Assembly (NCBI RefSeq): GCF_003111605.1
Contig: NZ_MZGU01000004.1
Span: 372,001 to 436,000, forward strand
DNA: 64,000 nucleotides
Reading direction: 5' to 3'
From: Methanobrevibacter woesei
Lineage (GTDB): Archaea > Methanobacteriota > Methanobacteria > Methanobacteriales > Methanobacteriaceae
A model generated the notes under the pieces. That model was not told the origin of the DNA. It ran no database searches and saw nothing but the letters and a program-made list of their open reading frames with translations. Below, piece after piece: positions 28,623-37,956 of the stretch; the stretch's first letter is position 1; the number at the start of each line of letters is the position of its first letter. A program made the translations under genes and the position numbers.

Positions 28623-29669
28623 ATGATTTCAGATAGAAAATTGGAACATCTGTTAATATGCAAATATTATGATGTTGAATTTAAAAATAAAACAACAGGG
28701 TTTGAAGATATTGAATTAATTCATCAAGCTCTTCCTGAAATAAATAAAAATGATATTGATTTATCAACATCAGTATTTGGTAAAAAAATGGAATCTCCAT
28801 TATTTATTACAGCAATCACTGGTGGTCATCCTGTTGCTAAAGATATTAATAAAAATTTGGCAATAGCTGCTGAAGAAATGAATATAGCATTAGGGGTTGG
28901 AAGTCAAAGAGCAGCTATTGAACATCCTGAACTAGCTGATACTTATACTGTTGTTCGTGAAAATGCTCCTGACTGTTTACTTGTTGGAAATATTGGGGCT
29001 CCACAACTTAATTTAGCTGATAAGGCAGTTGAAATATTGGATGCAGATATTTTAGCTATTCATTTAAATCCTCTTCAGGAATCTATTCAGCCTGAAGGAG
29101 ATTTGGATGCTAGAGGATTTTTAGATTCTATTTCTAAAATCTGTGATACTGTGGATATTCCTGTAATGGCTAAAGAAACAGGATGTGGAATATCTAGTGA
29201 AACTGCAAAAGATCTTGTAAATGCAGGTATTGATTATATTGATATTGAAGGTGCCGGTGGAACAAGTTGGGCTGCTGTTGAAACATATAGAGCTGACGAC
29301 AGATATTTAGGTGAAACCTTTTGGGATTGGGGAATTCCTACAGCAATTAGTACTGTAGAAGTTACCTCTTCTGTTGATGTTCCTGTTATTTCTTCTGGTG
29401 GAATTCGTAATGGTTTAGAAGCTGCTAAAGCTATTGCTCTCGGTGCAGATGCTGTTGGTATGGCTTTACCATTTTTAAAAGAATCTGTAAGTGTTGAAGA
29501 TATTATCGAATATATTAATAAGTTTAATGAATCTTTAAGAATTGCAATGTTCTTAGTTGGCGCAAATAACATTGAAGAACTTAAAAACTCTAATTTAATC
29601 ATTAAAGGAGAAACTAAACAATGGTTAGAGGATAGAGGGTTTAACACAACAAAATATTCAAGGAGATAA
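28623..29669 (+). CDS. fni: Type 2 isopentenyl-diphosphate isomerase
   Basis: 348 residues, FMN-dependent TIM barrel with [38 protein letters not shown] and [20 protein letters not shown]. It interconverts IPP and DMAPP. The frame is open from TTG 28596, but AAAGGAGAT (28610-28618) places initiation at ATG 28623. Confidence 0.95.
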   Translation: MISDRKLEHLLICKYYDVEFKNKTTGFEDIELIHQALPEINKNDIDLSTSVFGKKMESPLFITAITGGHPVAKDINKNLAIAAEEMNIALGVGSQRAAIEHPELADTYTVVRENAPDCLLVGNIGAPQLNLADKAVEILDADILAIHLNPLQESIQPEGDLDARGFLDSISKICDTVDIPVMAKETGCGISSETAKDLVNAGIDYIDIEGAGGTSWAAVETYRADDRYLGETFWDWGIPTAISTVEVTSSVDVPVISSGGIRNGLEAAKAIALGADAVGMALPFLKESVSVEDIIEYINKFNESLRIAMFLVGANNIEELKNSNLIIKGETKQWLEDRGFNTTKYSRR

Positions 29670-29675
29670 AATTAT

Positions 29676-31019
29676 ATGAGTGTTGAAGTAATCGCTATAG
29701 GCGGATACGAGGAAGTTGGAAGAAACATGACTGCTGTTAAGGTAGGGGAAGATGTTATCATTTTTGATATGGGAATTCACCTTGACAGGATTAGTATCCA
29801 CGAAGATACTGATATTGATAGAATGCACAGTTTAGATTTAATTGAAAGAGGAGTAATTCCTGACGATACCTTAATGAAGGATGTTGATGGTAAAGTTAAA
29901 GGAATTGTATTTTCTCATGGTCACTTAGACCATATTGGTGCTGTAGCTAAATTAGCACATAGGTATGATGCTCCTTTAATTGGTACCCCTTATACTGCTG
30001 CATTAATCCAAAAACAAATTAATGGTGAGCGTAAATTTAAAGTAAACAATCCAATTAAAACTTTAAATCCTGGAGGAAAAATGAAATTGTCTGAGGATAT
30101 TACATTGGAATTTGTTCAATCTACTCACAGTATTCCACAGGCTGTATTTCCAGTATTACACACTCCAGAAGGAATTATTGTTTATGCTTTAGATTTTAAA
30201 TTTGATAATCATCAAAAAGTATCTCCACCACCTGATTACAGGAGATTAAAAGAGTTAGGTAGGAAAGGAGTATTAGCGCTCATTGTTGAATCAACTAATA
30301 TTAAAGATACTAATGAAGTAAAAACATACTCTGAAAGAATAGCTAGGAATATTTTAGAGGATTTAATGAGAGGACCTCTTTATGAGAAAACTGGTATGAT
30401 TGTTACTACATTTTCTTCTCATGTTGAAAGGGTCCAAACTATTGCAGATATTGCTAAAAAAAGTCATAGGGAAATTTTATTCCTTGGAAGATCTATGGAA
30501 AGATTCTGTGGTATTGCAGAAAGTCAGGGAATCTTAAAATTACCTAAAAATTCAAGTATTTATGGAAGTCCTAAAGCAGTAAATAAGGCTTTAATGAAAG
30601 CTGAAGATAATCGTGAAAAATATTTACTTGTAACCACAGGACACCAAGGAGAACCAGATGCATTACTTCCAAGAATAGCTAATGGTAAAACTCCATTTAA
30701 CATAAAAAGAGGAGATAATGTAATTATTTCTGCACCAATTATTCCAAATCCAACTAATGCTGCTAACAGACATATTATGGAACGTAGATTAAAGGCAAGT
30801 GGTGCAAGAATTTATGCAAATGCTCATGTTTCTGGTCACGCAGGTCGTGAAGACCATAGGGACTTTATTAGAATGTTAAAACCACAACATATTATTCCAG
30901 CTCACGGTGATTTGTCAATGCTTTCTGCATATGGTGAATTAGCTGAAGAAGAAGGATATAGAATTGGAAATAATGTTCATATTTTAAGAAATGCACAAGC
31001 ACAAGTTTTTAATGGTTAA
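29676..31019 (+). CDS. rnj: Archaeal ribonuclease J
   Basis: 447 residues, metallo-beta-lactamase/beta-CASP. Zinc motif SHGHLDHIGAVAK (about residues 79-91), beta-CASP LVTTGHQGEPDALLPRIANG, and late motifs NAHVSGHAGREDH and IPAHGDL. It is a 5'-3' exonuclease/endonuclease for RNA. Embedded between isoprenoid genes, an arrangement also found in related methanogens; functional link unclear. Confidence 0.93.
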   Translation: MSVEVIAIGGYEEVGRNMTAVKVGEDVIIFDMGIHLDRISIHEDTDIDRMHSLDLIERGVIPDDTLMKDVDGKVKGIVFSHGHLDHIGAVAKLAHRYDAPLIGTPYTAALIQKQINGERKFKVNNPIKTLNPGGKMKLSEDITLEFVQSTHSIPQAVFPVLHTPEGIIVYALDFKFDNHQKVSPPPDYRRLKELGRKGVLALIVESTNIKDTNEVKTYSERIARNILEDLMRGPLYEKTGMIVTTFSSHVERVQTIADIAKKSHREILFLGRSMERFCGIAESQGILKLPKNSSIYGSPKAVNKALMKAEDNREKYLLVTTGHQGEPDALLPRIANGKTPFNIKRGDNVIISAPIIPNPTNAANRHIMERRLKASGARIYANAHVSGHAGREDHRDFIRMLKPQHIIPAHGDLSMLSAYGELAEEEGYRIGNNVHILRNAQAQVFNG

Positions 31020-31085
31020 TTAATATTTTTTAGTAAAAATTAATACTGTGATTGGATATATTAATATATAATTGGAGGAAATTAT

Positions 31086-32075
31086 ATGAGTGATGTGAAA
31101 GAAGTTCTTGGTTTATATTCTGGAGATATTTTTAAAAGTATTGAAGATAATTTATCTACAATTACTCCAAATACTCTTCAAGAAGCTTCAATCTATTTAA
31201 CTAAAGCAGGAGGTAAGATGTTAAGGCCTTGTTTAACTCTTATCACTTCTGAAGCTGTTGGAGGTTCAAAAGAAGATGCACTTAAATCTGCTACAGCTAT
31301 TGAATTGATTCATACTTTCTCTTTAATCCATGATGATATAATGGATGACGATGATATGAGGAGAGGTATGCCTGCTGTTCATAAAGTTTGGGATGAAGGT
31401 TTAGCTATTTTATCTGGGGATACTTTATTCTCAAAGGCTTTTGAAATTATTGTAGACTGTGAAAATGCAGATGCTTCCAGATTAACTAAAACTATTGGCA
31501 CTGTAGCTGATGCATGTGTTAAAATATGTGAAGGTCAAGCTTTAGATATTAGTTTTGAAGGAAGATATGATGTAACTGAAGAAGAGTACATGGAAATGAT
31601 TTTCAAAAAAACTGGTGCTTTAATAGCTTCTGCAACTAAAGCTGGAGCTATTATGGGTGGAGCTAGTGATGAAGTCATTGATGCAATGTATGATTATGGT
31701 AGGTTGATTGGTTTAGCTTTCCAAATTCAGGATGATTATTTAGATCTTGCAAGTGATGAAGAATCTCTTGGTAAGCCTATTGGTAGTGATATAGCTAAGG
31801 GAAAAATGACTTTAATTGCAGTTAAAGCTTTATCTGAATCTGAAGGTGAAGACCATGATAAATTATTAAATATCTTAAAAGATGATAATTCTTCACAAGA
31901 AGATATAGATACTGCAATCGATTTATTCAATAAATATGGTTCTATTGAATATGCTAAAAATGTCGCTCAATCAAATGTATCTGAAGCTAAAGAACTATTA
32001 AAAATATTACCTGAATCTGCTTCTAAAGATGCACTTATGGATATTGCAGATTTTGTACTTGAAAGACATTCCTAA
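31086..32075 (+). CDS. idsA: Polyprenyl (farnesyl/geranylgeranyl) diphosphate synthase
   Basis: 329 residues with [20 protein letters not shown], first Asp-rich motif [15 protein letters not shown] (about residues 80-94) and second [19 protein letters not shown] (about 213-231). It supplies C15/C20 chains for ether lipids. GGAGG precedes ATG 31086; a palindromic TATATTAATATA lies upstream. Confidence 0.94.
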   Translation: MSDVKEVLGLYSGDIFKSIEDNLSTITPNTLQEASIYLTKAGGKMLRPCLTLITSEAVGGSKEDALKSATAIELIHTFSLIHDDIMDDDDMRRGMPAVHKVWDEGLAILSGDTLFSKAFEIIVDCENADASRLTKTIGTVADACVKICEGQALDISFEGRYDVTEEEYMEMIFKKTGALIASATKAGAIMGGASDEVIDAMYDYGRLIGLAFQIQDDYLDLASDEESLGKPIGSDIAKGKMTLIAVKALSESEGEDHDKLLNILKDDNSSQEDIDTAIDLFNKYGSIEYAKNVAQSNVSEAKELLKILPESASKDALMDIADFVLERHS

Positions 32076-32086
32076 ATTTATAATTT

Positions 32087-32124
32087 AATGCTTCCCTTTG
32101 GAGGCATTAGCTATTCTTTTTTTT
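32087..32124 (+). terminator. Terminator after idsA
   Basis: AATGCTTCC (32087-32095) pairs with GGAGGCATT (32100-32108), nine pairs with one G-U, 4-nt loop, then TTTTTTTT at about 32117-32124. Confidence 0.6.
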
Positions 32125-32147
32125 ATTAATTTTTAAAATAAGTTAAA

Positions 32148-32921
32148 TTACTGCTTTTTTATCTTTTCTAACTGCTTTTTAAAACGGTCTTCGTAGTTTT
32201 TAGCAATGTCTTCATATTGGTTCCAGATACCAATGGCTGAGTAGGGAATTACACTTTTTTTATCCTCTGAAAACTTTGCATAGATATGGAGTAATTCTTT
32301 TGAATCTGATGTAATCATTTTTACAAAGGGAATATTGGCTTTGTAGATAGCTAATCCTTCTTTTTTAAATAAGTCTATAACATCAATCTTTTTATTTTCA
32401 ATATATGTGTAAGGAGAAGCAAGGATGTTTATGTCAACTTCATTATTTTTATCAACTAATGCATTTATTATGGCTTCATATTCATCCTTGAAAAGAAATC
32501 CTATTCTAAGTGAAAGAGTTTCCTTTGATCTTTGAATAATCTCAAGTTCCTTTTGAATAATATTTGGGATTCCACTTATTCTCCAAATTGGAGCCTGCAC
32601 TTGACTTATTTCATGTTCATAAATGGAATTAAGAGTAACTATTGTTTTATCAAGACTTTCTGTAAATTTTTCCTTTTCTTTTTCTAAAGTTATAAGTGGG
32701 GACTTAACATGATAAATCAGTGGCCTTCCATTTTCAATCTCAATGTATTCTTTTTTAGCTAGTGATTTTAAGACATCATATATTTTAGTTCTTGGAATTG
32801 TTGACTCTTCACTGATTTTAACTGCAGTAGCTGAAATTAAGGAGGTTAAAGTTATATATGCAGTTGCTTCATAAGTGGAAAGGCCCAGTTTCTTTAGATT
32901 ATTTACATGTTCCTGAATCAT
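32148..32921 (-). CDS. TrmB-family transcriptional regulator
   Basis: 257 residues. The N-terminal winged helix LKKLGLSTYEATAYITLTSL then STIPRTKIYDVLKSLAKKEY (about residues 33-55) is the TrmB HTH; a coiled coil and a C-terminal sensor-like domain follow. TATTATA at 32943-32949 (read on the minus strand as TATAATA) lies about 26 nt before ATG 32921 with no ribosome-binding site, suggesting a leaderless mRNA. Divergent from hcp, so it probably regulates hcp and itself; the effector is unknown. Confidence 0.85.
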   Translation of the reverse strand: MIQEHVNNLKKLGLSTYEATAYITLTSLISATAVKISEESTIPRTKIYDVLKSLAKKEYIEIENGRPLIYHVKSPLITLEKEKEKFTESLDKTIVTLNSIYEHEISQVQAPIWRISGIPNIIQKELEIIQRSKETLSLRIGFLFKDEYEAIINALVDKNNEVDINILASPYTYIENKKIDVIDLFKKEGLAIYKANIPFVKMITSDSKELLHIYAKFSEDKKSVIPYSAIGIWNQYEDIAKNYEDRFKKQLEKIKKQ

Positions 32922-33000
32922 GATTATAGTTATGATTTCAGCTATTATAATGTTACCTTTTAACTAAGTTTGGTTACATTGGAATAAAAACAGATTTTTT

Positions 33001-33063
33001 GTTAAGTGTACTTATCACTTTTTCACTTTTTTGCACTTTTGTTAAGTACACTTATCACTTTTT
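33001..33063. promoter_or_regulatory. Phased direct repeat in the trmB/hcp divergent promoter
   Basis: GTTAAGTGTACTTATCACTT (33001-33020) recurs as GTTAAGTACACTTATCACTT (33041-33060), exactly 40 bp apart, both followed by T runs. The two differ only by GT/AC. Each contains an AAGTR...CACTT dyad, and CACTT also occurs at 33024, 33034 and 33096. It is a likely operator for the adjacent TrmB protein. Confidence 0.6.
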
Positions 33064-33123
33064 TTCTAAATCTTTTCTTTTCAACAGCTATTTGTCACTT
33101 TTTACCCAAAATAAGTTACAAAA

Positions 33124-33166
33124 TATTAATATACTTATAAACTCAACCTCTAATTAGGTGTTAAAT
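33124..33166 (+). promoter_or_regulatory. hcp core promoter and ribosome-binding site
   Basis: TATA-like ATTAATATACTTATAAAC (about 33125-33142) is followed by the AGGTGTT site (33156-33162). The GTG inside that site is in frame with hcp but is not the start. Confidence 0.45.
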
Positions 33167-34462
33167 ATGAGTGACATGTTTTGTTATCAATGTTCCCAAA
33201 CTGCAAGGGGAACTGGATGTACTGTAAAAGGTGTTTGTGGAAAAGATGCTCTTGTAGCAAGACTTCAGGATAACTTAATTTATGCAATGAAAGGTATCAG
33301 TGCATATAACTACAATGCAAATGTTTTAGGCGAAAAAGATGATGAAGTTAATGAATTCTTAACAACTGGACTTTATACAACCTTAACCAATGTTAACTTT
33401 GATGCAGAAGATTTAATTGATTTAGGCTTAAAAGCAGGTGAAGTTAACATTAAAGTAATGAAATTGCTTAAGGAAGCACATATCAAAAATTATGGTGAAC
33501 CTGTACCTGCGGAAGTGCAAGTTGGAGCAGAAGAAGGTCCAGCTATTATTGTAACTGGACATGACATTAAAGCACTAGCTGAACTTCTTAAACAAACTGA
33601 AGGAAAAGGAATTAAAGTTTACACACACAGTGAAATGCTTCCAGCACATGGTTATCCAGAACTTAACAAGTATGACCATTTGGTTGGTCATCTTGGAAAA
33701 GCATGGTTTGATCAAAAAGAAATATTTTCAAAATATAATGCAGCTATTTTAGCAACAAGTAACTGTGTGCTTCTTCCTAAAGATGACTATGCTGATAGAA
33801 TTTTCACTATGGATGTTGCTAAATTACCAGGTGTTCCAAAAATTGAAAACTACGATTTCACTCCGGTAATTGAAAAAGCTCTTGAACTTGGTGGATTAGA
33901 AGCTGAAGAAAAAGAGGTAATTACAACTGGTTTCGGATTATCCACTATTCTTTCATTGGCTGACAAAATTAAAGAGTTAGTTGAGGCAGGCAAAATCAGA
34001 AGATTCTTTGTTGTTGGAGGATGTGACAGCCCTAACCCTAAATTAAACTACTACAGAGAATTTGTTGAAAACTTACCTGAAGACACTATTGTTTTAACTT
34101 TAGCTTGCGGTAAATTTAGATTCAATGATCTTGATTTAGGAGATATTGAAGGAGTTCCACGTTTAATTGATTTAGGTCAATGTAATGATACTATTGTAGC
34201 TATTGACTTAGCAGTTGCATTATGTGATCTATTTGAATGTGAATTAAATGACTTGCCATTAACCATTGTTTTAAGCTGGATGGAACAAAAAGCAGTAGCA
34301 ATCTTATGGAGCTTATTATATTTAGGAAAAACAGATATGTATATAGGTCCTGTTTTACCTGCATGGGCAAATGATGATATTATAAATTTCTTAGTTGAAA
34401 ATTATAATTTAACCCCAATTGGTGAACCACTTGAGGACATTAAGAAAATAATGGGTGAATAA
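33167..34462 (+). CDS. hcp: Hydroxylamine reductase (hybrid cluster protein, short class)
   Basis: 431 residues. N-terminal cluster cysteines C6, C9, C18, C24; hybrid-cluster ligands are expected in [36 protein letters not shown] and [10 protein letters not shown], and [13 protein letters not shown] near the end. The length fits the short (class III) Hcp lacking part of the helical domain. It reduces hydroxylamine or NO and is commonly induced by nitrosative or redox stress. It is followed after 3 nt by a cupin gene. Confidence 0.94.
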   Translation: MSDMFCYQCSQTARGTGCTVKGVCGKDALVARLQDNLIYAMKGISAYNYNANVLGEKDDEVNEFLTTGLYTTLTNVNFDAEDLIDLGLKAGEVNIKVMKLLKEAHIKNYGEPVPAEVQVGAEEGPAIIVTGHDIKALAELLKQTEGKGIKVYTHSEMLPAHGYPELNKYDHLVGHLGKAWFDQKEIFSKYNAAILATSNCVLLPKDDYADRIFTMDVAKLPGVPKIENYDFTPVIEKALELGGLEAEEKEVITTGFGLSTILSLADKIKELVEAGKIRRFFVVGGCDSPNPKLNYYREFVENLPEDTIVLTLACGKFRFNDLDLGDIEGVPRLIDLGQCNDTIVAIDLAVALCDLFECELNDLPLTIVLSWMEQKAVAILWSLLYLGKTDMYIGPVLPAWANDDIINFLVENYNLTPIGEPLEDIKKIMGE

Positions 34463-34465
34463 ATA

Positions 34466-34798
34466 ATGGTAGATGAAGATATTAAATCAAAAGCACTCTT
34501 TGTTGAAGGATTAATTGATTACCAGGATAACTCTGTAGTAAGCCGTGAACTTATTAAAAAAGAACTTGGTACTGTAACAATCTTTGCTTTTGATAAAGGA
34601 CAAGGCTTAAGTGAACATAGTGCTCCTTTTGATGCTATGGTTCAAATTGTAGATGGTGAGGCTGAAATTACAATTGATGGTGTAAAAAACACTGTTAAGA
34701 AAGGTGAAATGATTATAATGCCTGCAAACATACCTCATGCACTACAAGCTGTTAACATGCCTTACAAAATGATGTTAACAATGATTAAGTCAGATTAA
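34466..34798 (+). CDS. Cupin-domain protein linked to Hcp
   Basis: 110 residues, single cupin barrel: GLSEHSAPFDAMVQIVDGEA and MIIMPANIPHALQAV give the two metal-binding cupin motifs (His, Glu, His). It lies 3 nt after hcp with no own promoter, so it is co-transcribed. A redox or nitrogen stress role is inferred from context. The stop is in a terminator loop. Confidence 0.85.
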   Translation: MVDEDIKSKALFVEGLIDYQDNSVVSRELIKKELGTVTIFAFDKGQGLSEHSAPFDAMVQIVDGEAEITIDGVKNTVKKGEMIIMPANIPHALQAVNMPYKMMLTMIKSD

Positions 34799-34823
34799 AT
34801 TCTGACTATTCTCTTTTTTTTTT
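34788..34823 (+). terminator. Terminator spanning the cupin gene stop
   Basis: AGTCAGA (34788-34794) pairs with TCTGACT (34801-34807). The loop TTAAAT holds the TAA stop, and T runs follow from 34814. Confidence 0.6.
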
Positions 34824-34827
34824 ATTT

Positions 34828-35148
34828 TTATTTGGATTCTATATCGGTTGCTTCTAATTTGAATATAACTGGTCTTAAACCATCATTACAACACACAATA
34901 GCTATTCCTGGTTCTTTAATCCATGTTCCAGAGTAAAATGTTTCTGTTGCTCCATGTGCAAGTGCAAATACATATTGGTATATTGCTTTCCATGCTTCAT
35001 CACAAAAGCCTTCAGGTTTTGCATAATCTGCATAAAATACTGCATTATCTTCCATTAAAGGACATTTAGGAAAGTCATCAATTCCATATTCTTTAGCTAA
35101 ATCCTCTTGTATGGTTCTTTTTAATATAGTAATTTTAACTTTTTTCAT
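34828..35148 (-). CDS. TIGR04076-like conserved protein
   Basis: 106 residues from ATG 35148 (MKKVKITILKRTIQEDLAKE). A GTG at 35157 lies inside the GGTGAG ribosome-binding site. It shows FPKCPLMEDNAVF and KPEGFCDEAWKAIYQYVFAL and ends with GIAIVCCNDGLRPVIFKLEA; this pattern resembles the TIGR04076 family (recalled). The conserved cysteines suggest metal or thiol chemistry, but no function is known. It runs toward the hcp-cupin operon. Confidence 0.6.
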   Translation of the reverse strand: MKKVKITILKRTIQEDLAKEYGIDDFPKCPLMEDNAVFYADYAKPEGFCDEAWKAIYQYVFALAHGATETFYSGTWIKEPGIAIVCCNDGLRPVIFKLEATDIESK

Positions 35149-35217
35149 TACTCTCACCTATAATCTTAAATATTATCTTTCGCTATATTAAGTTATAGAT
35201 TAATGGAGCTTATTTTG

Positions 35218-35673
35218 ATGTACAGCCGAGAAAGTAAAAAGAAAATGTATTTTGAAAGAATTTCTGCCAAAGGAAATGAAACTGATTTTACAACTCATTT
35301 TAATGCAATTGAAGAAATTAAAAAAGGAAATAGGCCAGAATATCTTTCACAAAAACAATATGAAGACTCAGCTATTGAAATCATTGAAAAGGATTTTAAT
35401 GAAGATGAATTAATAAAAGGAATATTAGAAGACTTAGCTAGTGAAGAAGTGGCTGTCTTAAGGTTTTATGGAGTTATCTGGGAAGTTTCAAGAAAAGACA
35501 ATAAAACTGAAAAAATGTATGTTTTCAACAGCTCCTTTGAAGATGAAGAATTTATCAATAAACAGGAAAGGGTAATTGATGAGCTTATGGAGAAAGTAAA
35601 TCAAGAATCTATATTTTTACTATTTGGTGGCCTGTACAGACTTTCAAATGACCGTATAGGAATGTACAAATAG
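35218..35673 (+). CDS. Hypothetical protein
   Basis: 151 residues from ATG 35218 with GGAG at 35205-35208; an earlier ATG at 35203 would add five residues. The product is soluble, charged, with alternating helix-like segments (VAVLRFYGVIWEVSRKDNKT, ESIFLLFGGLYRLSNDRIGM). No family recognised. It is not obviously co-transcribed with neighbours. Confidence 0.6.
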   Translation: MYSRESKKKMYFERISAKGNETDFTTHFNAIEEIKKGNRPEYLSQKQYEDSAIEIIEKDFNEDELIKGILEDLASEEVAVLRFYGVIWEVSRKDNKTEKMYVFNSSFEDEEFINKQERVIDELMEKVNQESIFLLFGGLYRLSNDRIGMYK

Positions 35674-35746
35674 CTATTTTTTAATATATTTCTTTTCAAA
35701 TGCTCTCATTTAATCTTTATAACTATTTTTCAGGTAATTTATATTC

Positions 35747-36865
35747 ATGCAAAGGAAAGGGATTGCTAATCTTCCAATTCATGGAGGTCATCCACCAAGA
35801 TGGTTATTTAAAAGGATGGTAAAATTATCTGGAGCTATTGTTGAGGTTATTCTTGAAGAATATGGTGTTCACGAGTTTCTTGAGAGAATATCTAATCCAT
35901 ACTGGTTTCAATGCTTTTCTTGTGTAATTGGATTTGACTGGCACTCTTCAGGAACTACAACAACTACTTGTGGTGCATTAAGGGCCAGTTTAAATGCTCA
36001 GGACCATGGAATTGTTGTTTTGGGAGGTAAAGGTGCTAATTCAAGAAAAACTCCTTCACAAATTGAAAAGAAAGGAGAATTTTTCAATTTAGGAGATAAA
36101 AAGATTGATGAGTTAGTGCGTACAAGTAAGCTAACAGCTAAAATAGATAATTCATGTATACAGGATTACTACACACTTTATCAGCATAATTTCATTTTAA
36201 CAGAAAAAGGGGACTGGGCTGTAATCCAGCAGGGTATGGATACCAATACCAAGTATGCAAGGCGTTATCACTGGATGAGTGATGATTTAGATAGCTATTT
36301 AGAGGATTCACATAGTGCAATTTCCTGTGATATTAAAAGAGATTCTACATTAAATATGGCATCAAAAAAAAGTAAAGAAGCTCAAAAAATTAGTGTTGAC
36401 TTAATCTGTGATAATCCAGACCATCTTAAAAGATATTTTAAAAGAAGGGATCCTCATCAAACATTGTTAAGTGATTTTGGAGCTCAGCCAATGTTTACAA
36501 TGCCTGCTCACCATCCAGTGCTTGATATGGATTTATCTGATAGGGAATTCCAAGTTCTGAAAAATGCGTGGGAGATTCAGCCTGAAAACTATGAAGAATT
36601 AATATTGCTTAAGGGTATTGGTCCTAAAAAAATAAGGGCACTAGCTTTAATTTCAGATTTAATATTTGGTGAAAAAGCTAGTTGGGAAGATCCTGTAAAA
36701 TATAGCTTTGCTCATGGTGGGAAAGATGGTTTTCCCTACCCTGTTGATAGGGAAGTTTATGATCATTCCATTGAAACAGTTAAGGATGCTCTGTATAAAG
36801 CAAAAGTAGATGATAAGAATAAGTATGATGCAATAAAACGTTTAAATGTTTATATGAATCAGTAA
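35747..36865 (+). CDS. DUF763 family protein
   Basis: 372 residues. The N-terminus GIANLPIHGGHPPRWLFKRM and the block FQCFSCVIGFDWHSSGTTTT are DUF763 hallmarks. A helix-hairpin-helix-like LLKGIGPKKIRALALISDLI (about residues 286-305) suggests nucleic acid contact, and PAHHPVLDMDLSDREFQ precedes it. The family is found in archaea and some thermophilic bacteria; its activity is not established to my knowledge. Its stop abuts that of the convergent methyltransferase with no spacer. Confidence 0.85.
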   Translation: MQRKGIANLPIHGGHPPRWLFKRMVKLSGAIVEVILEEYGVHEFLERISNPYWFQCFSCVIGFDWHSSGTTTTTCGALRASLNAQDHGIVVLGGKGANSRKTPSQIEKKGEFFNLGDKKIDELVRTSKLTAKIDNSCIQDYYTLYQHNFILTEKGDWAVIQQGMDTNTKYARRYHWMSDDLDSYLEDSHSAISCDIKRDSTLNMASKKSKEAQKISVDLICDNPDHLKRYFKRRDPHQTLLSDFGAQPMFTMPAHHPVLDMDLSDREFQVLKNAWEIQPENYEELILLKGIGPKKIRALALISDLIFGEKASWEDPVKYSFAHGGKDGFPYPVDREVYDHSIETVKDALYKAKVDDKNKYDAIKRLNVYMNQ

Positions 36866-37693
36866 TTATTCTTCTTTTTTCCACCAGATTAATACCCAGT
36901 CAGCTTTATCTTTCTTATTATATAATTTTCCTGTTTCAGGGTCTTTTTTAAGAATTCTATTAAGATATTCTTTTAATTTTTCTTTTTCTTCATCATTTAA
37001 TAAGTCTAAGCGGAATTTACCATTATCCATAGCTTCTTCAATGCTATCATATTTTCTATATTCTTTAATATCTAACCTTTTAGTGTTTGGATAAATTCCC
37101 ATATTGTAAAGGATGTTAAAAATGTAGTTGTATCCAGGGAAGGTTTCCTGTTCCTTTCCAATAAATTCGTTAAATTCTGTTTCTATTTGCCAGTTTTCAG
37201 GACCGAAAATTGTTATAAAAACATACTTGTTAGCTATTTTATTCATCTCTTCTAAGGTTTCTTTAATTGGTACAACACCATTTAAAGACCTTGATGATAT
37301 AACAACATCATAATTTCCAAGTTCTTCATGATTTATGTCTTCTATTGGTTGAAAAATAGTATGTACATTGGTCATGTTTTCTTCATCTGCTTTTTCTCTT
37401 AAATATTCAAGCATTTTTATAGAAGAGTCTAGACCAGTTATGCTTTTTACTTTTTCAGCTATTGGTAATGTTATAGATCCTTCACCGCAACCTAAATCAA
37501 GTACTGTATCTTCTTCATCTAAGATTAACTCATCAAGAAGCAATTCTTTATATTCGTCTTTTGTTGCTCTTTTATAGAATCCAGGAGCTGCCTTATCCCA
37601 ATCTTTCTTCTTATCAGTTTTATTTTCTAATTTTTCCTGCCAAAATTTAACCCAGTTAAGTTGATCGGGGTCACCAACGCATTGTTTTTTCAT
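36866..37693 (-). CDS. Class I SAM-dependent methyltransferase
   Basis: 275 residues. Motif I is VLDLGCGEGSITLPIAEKV (about residues 64-82), followed by GLDSSIKML and YDVVISSRSLNG. The N-terminal WVKFWQEKLENKT and C-terminal DWVLIWWKKEE resemble small-molecule methyltransferases of methanogens. Substrate unknown. GAGG upstream of ATG 37693. It ends directly against DUF763. Confidence 0.8.
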   Translation of the reverse strand: MKKQCVGDPDQLNWVKFWQEKLENKTDKKKDWDKAAPGFYKRATKDEYKELLLDELILDEEDTVLDLGCGEGSITLPIAEKVKSITGLDSSIKMLEYLREKADEENMTNVHTIFQPIEDINHEELGNYDVVISSRSLNGVVPIKETLEEMNKIANKYVFITIFGPENWQIETEFNEFIGKEQETFPGYNYIFNILYNMGIYPNTKRLDIKEYRKYDSIEEAMDNGKFRLDLLNDEEKEKLKEYLNRILKKDPETGKLYNKKDKADWVLIWWKKEE

Positions 37694-37800
37694 TTTTAAT
37701 TCCTCAATTTATATTCACTTTATAATAATATAGTTATGCTTTTTATTTTTTTGGATTATTAGAAACTTTTATTAGTTACAATAAGGTAATATTTAACCTA

Positions 37801-37956
37801 ATGACTGGAAAGAAATTTTTTTTACTATGTTTTATTATAGCTATTATAGTATTTTTCTGTAGTTTTTATTGGGGTTTTTACATTAAAGAGGACACATTCC
37901 TTGAACAATTCTTAGAAGTTGATTCCTCTATTTTAACTAATGTAAAGTTAATTTAA
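37801..37956 (+). CDS. Small single-span membrane protein (51 aa)
   Basis: MTGKKFFLLCFIIAIIVFFC opens the product: a basic N-terminus and a hydrophobic span (about residues 6-26), then a polar tail of 25 residues. It could be a membrane anchor or a signal peptide with a short tail. AAGGTAAT lies about 11 nt upstream, a weak ribosome-binding site. The stop abuts the stop of the convergent aldo/keto reductase, as DUF763 abuts its neighbour, which supports a real gene. Confidence 0.45.
   Translation: MTGKKFFLLCFIIAIIVFFCSFYWGFYIKEDTFLEQFLEVDSSILTNVKLI

Noticed and set aside
33001-33063. Possible CRISPR-like repeat-spacer unit
   Set aside because: Only two repeats, an 18-bp separation unlike a spacer, and a position in a divergent promoter; an operator is a better explanation.
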